From assembly GCA_023405705.1 (NCBI GenBank), contig JAEXXR010000626.1, forward strand, positions 1 to 6,930: a stretch of DNA of 6,930 nt, written 5' to 3'. Under the pieces are notes generated by a model. The model ran no database searches and was not told the origin of the DNA. It saw only the letters and a list, made by a program, of their open reading frames with translations. The translations under genes and the position numbers were made by a program. The stretch is from Actinomycetes bacterium. Its GTDB lineage: Bacteria; Actinomycetota; Thermoleophilia; Solirubrobacterales; Solirubrobacteraceae. Shown here in pieces: positions 6,841 to 6,930 of this stretch. The first letter of the stretch is position 1. Each line of letters begins with the position of its first letter.

Positions 6841-6930
6841 TCAGCCGGTGAAGCTCGGCCGTCTCGCCGGCTGCTGCGGTGCGGCAGCGGCGCGCGGAAG
6901 CGTCAGCGTCACCCGGTCACGCGTCGTGAC
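6841..6930 (-). CDS. C-terminal end of an unidentified converging gene (partial)
   Basis: On the minus strand the frame entering at 6930 is open for 29 codons and ends with TGA at 6843-6841. The visible residues include RDRVTLTLPRA followed by an Ala/Pro/Gln/Arg-rich tail ending RRPSFTG. Third positions are mostly G or C. The stop sits just before the strong hairpin at 6789-6827, as expected for a convergent gene end. The piece is too short to name: a VTLTLPR strand near a C-terminus occurs in several families, including histidine kinases, but that is not evidence enough. An 87-nt open frame is not significant by itself in DNA this GC-rich. Confidence 0.4.
   Translation of the reverse strand, partial: VTTRDRVTLTLPRAAAAPQQPARRPSFTG

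Noticed and set aside
6848..6930. Plus-strand frame starting GTG at 6848 and open to the window end
   Set aside because: No SD precedes it, it contains a Cys-Cys and mixed third positions, and the minus-strand frame ending beside the hairpin is the better explanation.

Overview
The window is GC-rich DNA with dense, strongly G/C-ending codon use. It fits a high-GC actinobacterium. My best guess is the Thermoleophilia (Solirubrobacterales/Conexibacter-like), based on the general look of the large secreted cysteine-repeat protein; that placement is an inference and no marker gene in the window fixes it. I see no mobile element, CRISPR array, tRNA or rRNA.

Layout from left to right. (1) The minus strand carries the first 38 codons of a MoaD-type sulfur-carrier protein running off the left edge (1-114). 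(2) Diverging from it on the plus strand is a 537-residue methylmalonyl-CoA mutase catalytic subunit (182-1795). It has no B12-binding domain. The 67-bp divergent gap holds two TAnnnT hexamers, one per strand, each ending exactly 7 nt from its start codon, which suggests a pair of leaderless promoters. A perfect 10-bp GC hairpin follows the mutase stop. (3) A two-gene ABC-2 exporter operon follows: an ATPase (1898-2878) and a six-helix permease (2871-3659), overlapping by 8 nt. (4) After a 105-bp gap with nested inverted repeats comes the largest gene, a 986-residue secreted protein (3765-6725). It has a Sec signal peptide, four tandem modules of about 200 residues with exactly four cysteines each, and a strongly basic C-terminal region with no acidic residue. 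(5) Two GC hairpins end this gene. A short open frame on the minus strand (6841-6930) is probably the C-terminus of a converging gene.

The genes form at least three independent units and do not look like one pathway. The mutase belongs to propionyl-CoA/methylmalonyl-CoA metabolism and needs a separate cobalamin-binding subunit encoded elsewhere. MoaD belongs to molybdopterin synthesis. The ABC pair is a generic exporter of unknown substrate.

The most novel item is the four-module secreted protein. It is unlike its neighbours in codon use: about half its arginines are AGA (36 of 71 by hand count), and it has four ATA isoleucines while I saw none in the other genes. I cannot assign it to a named family.
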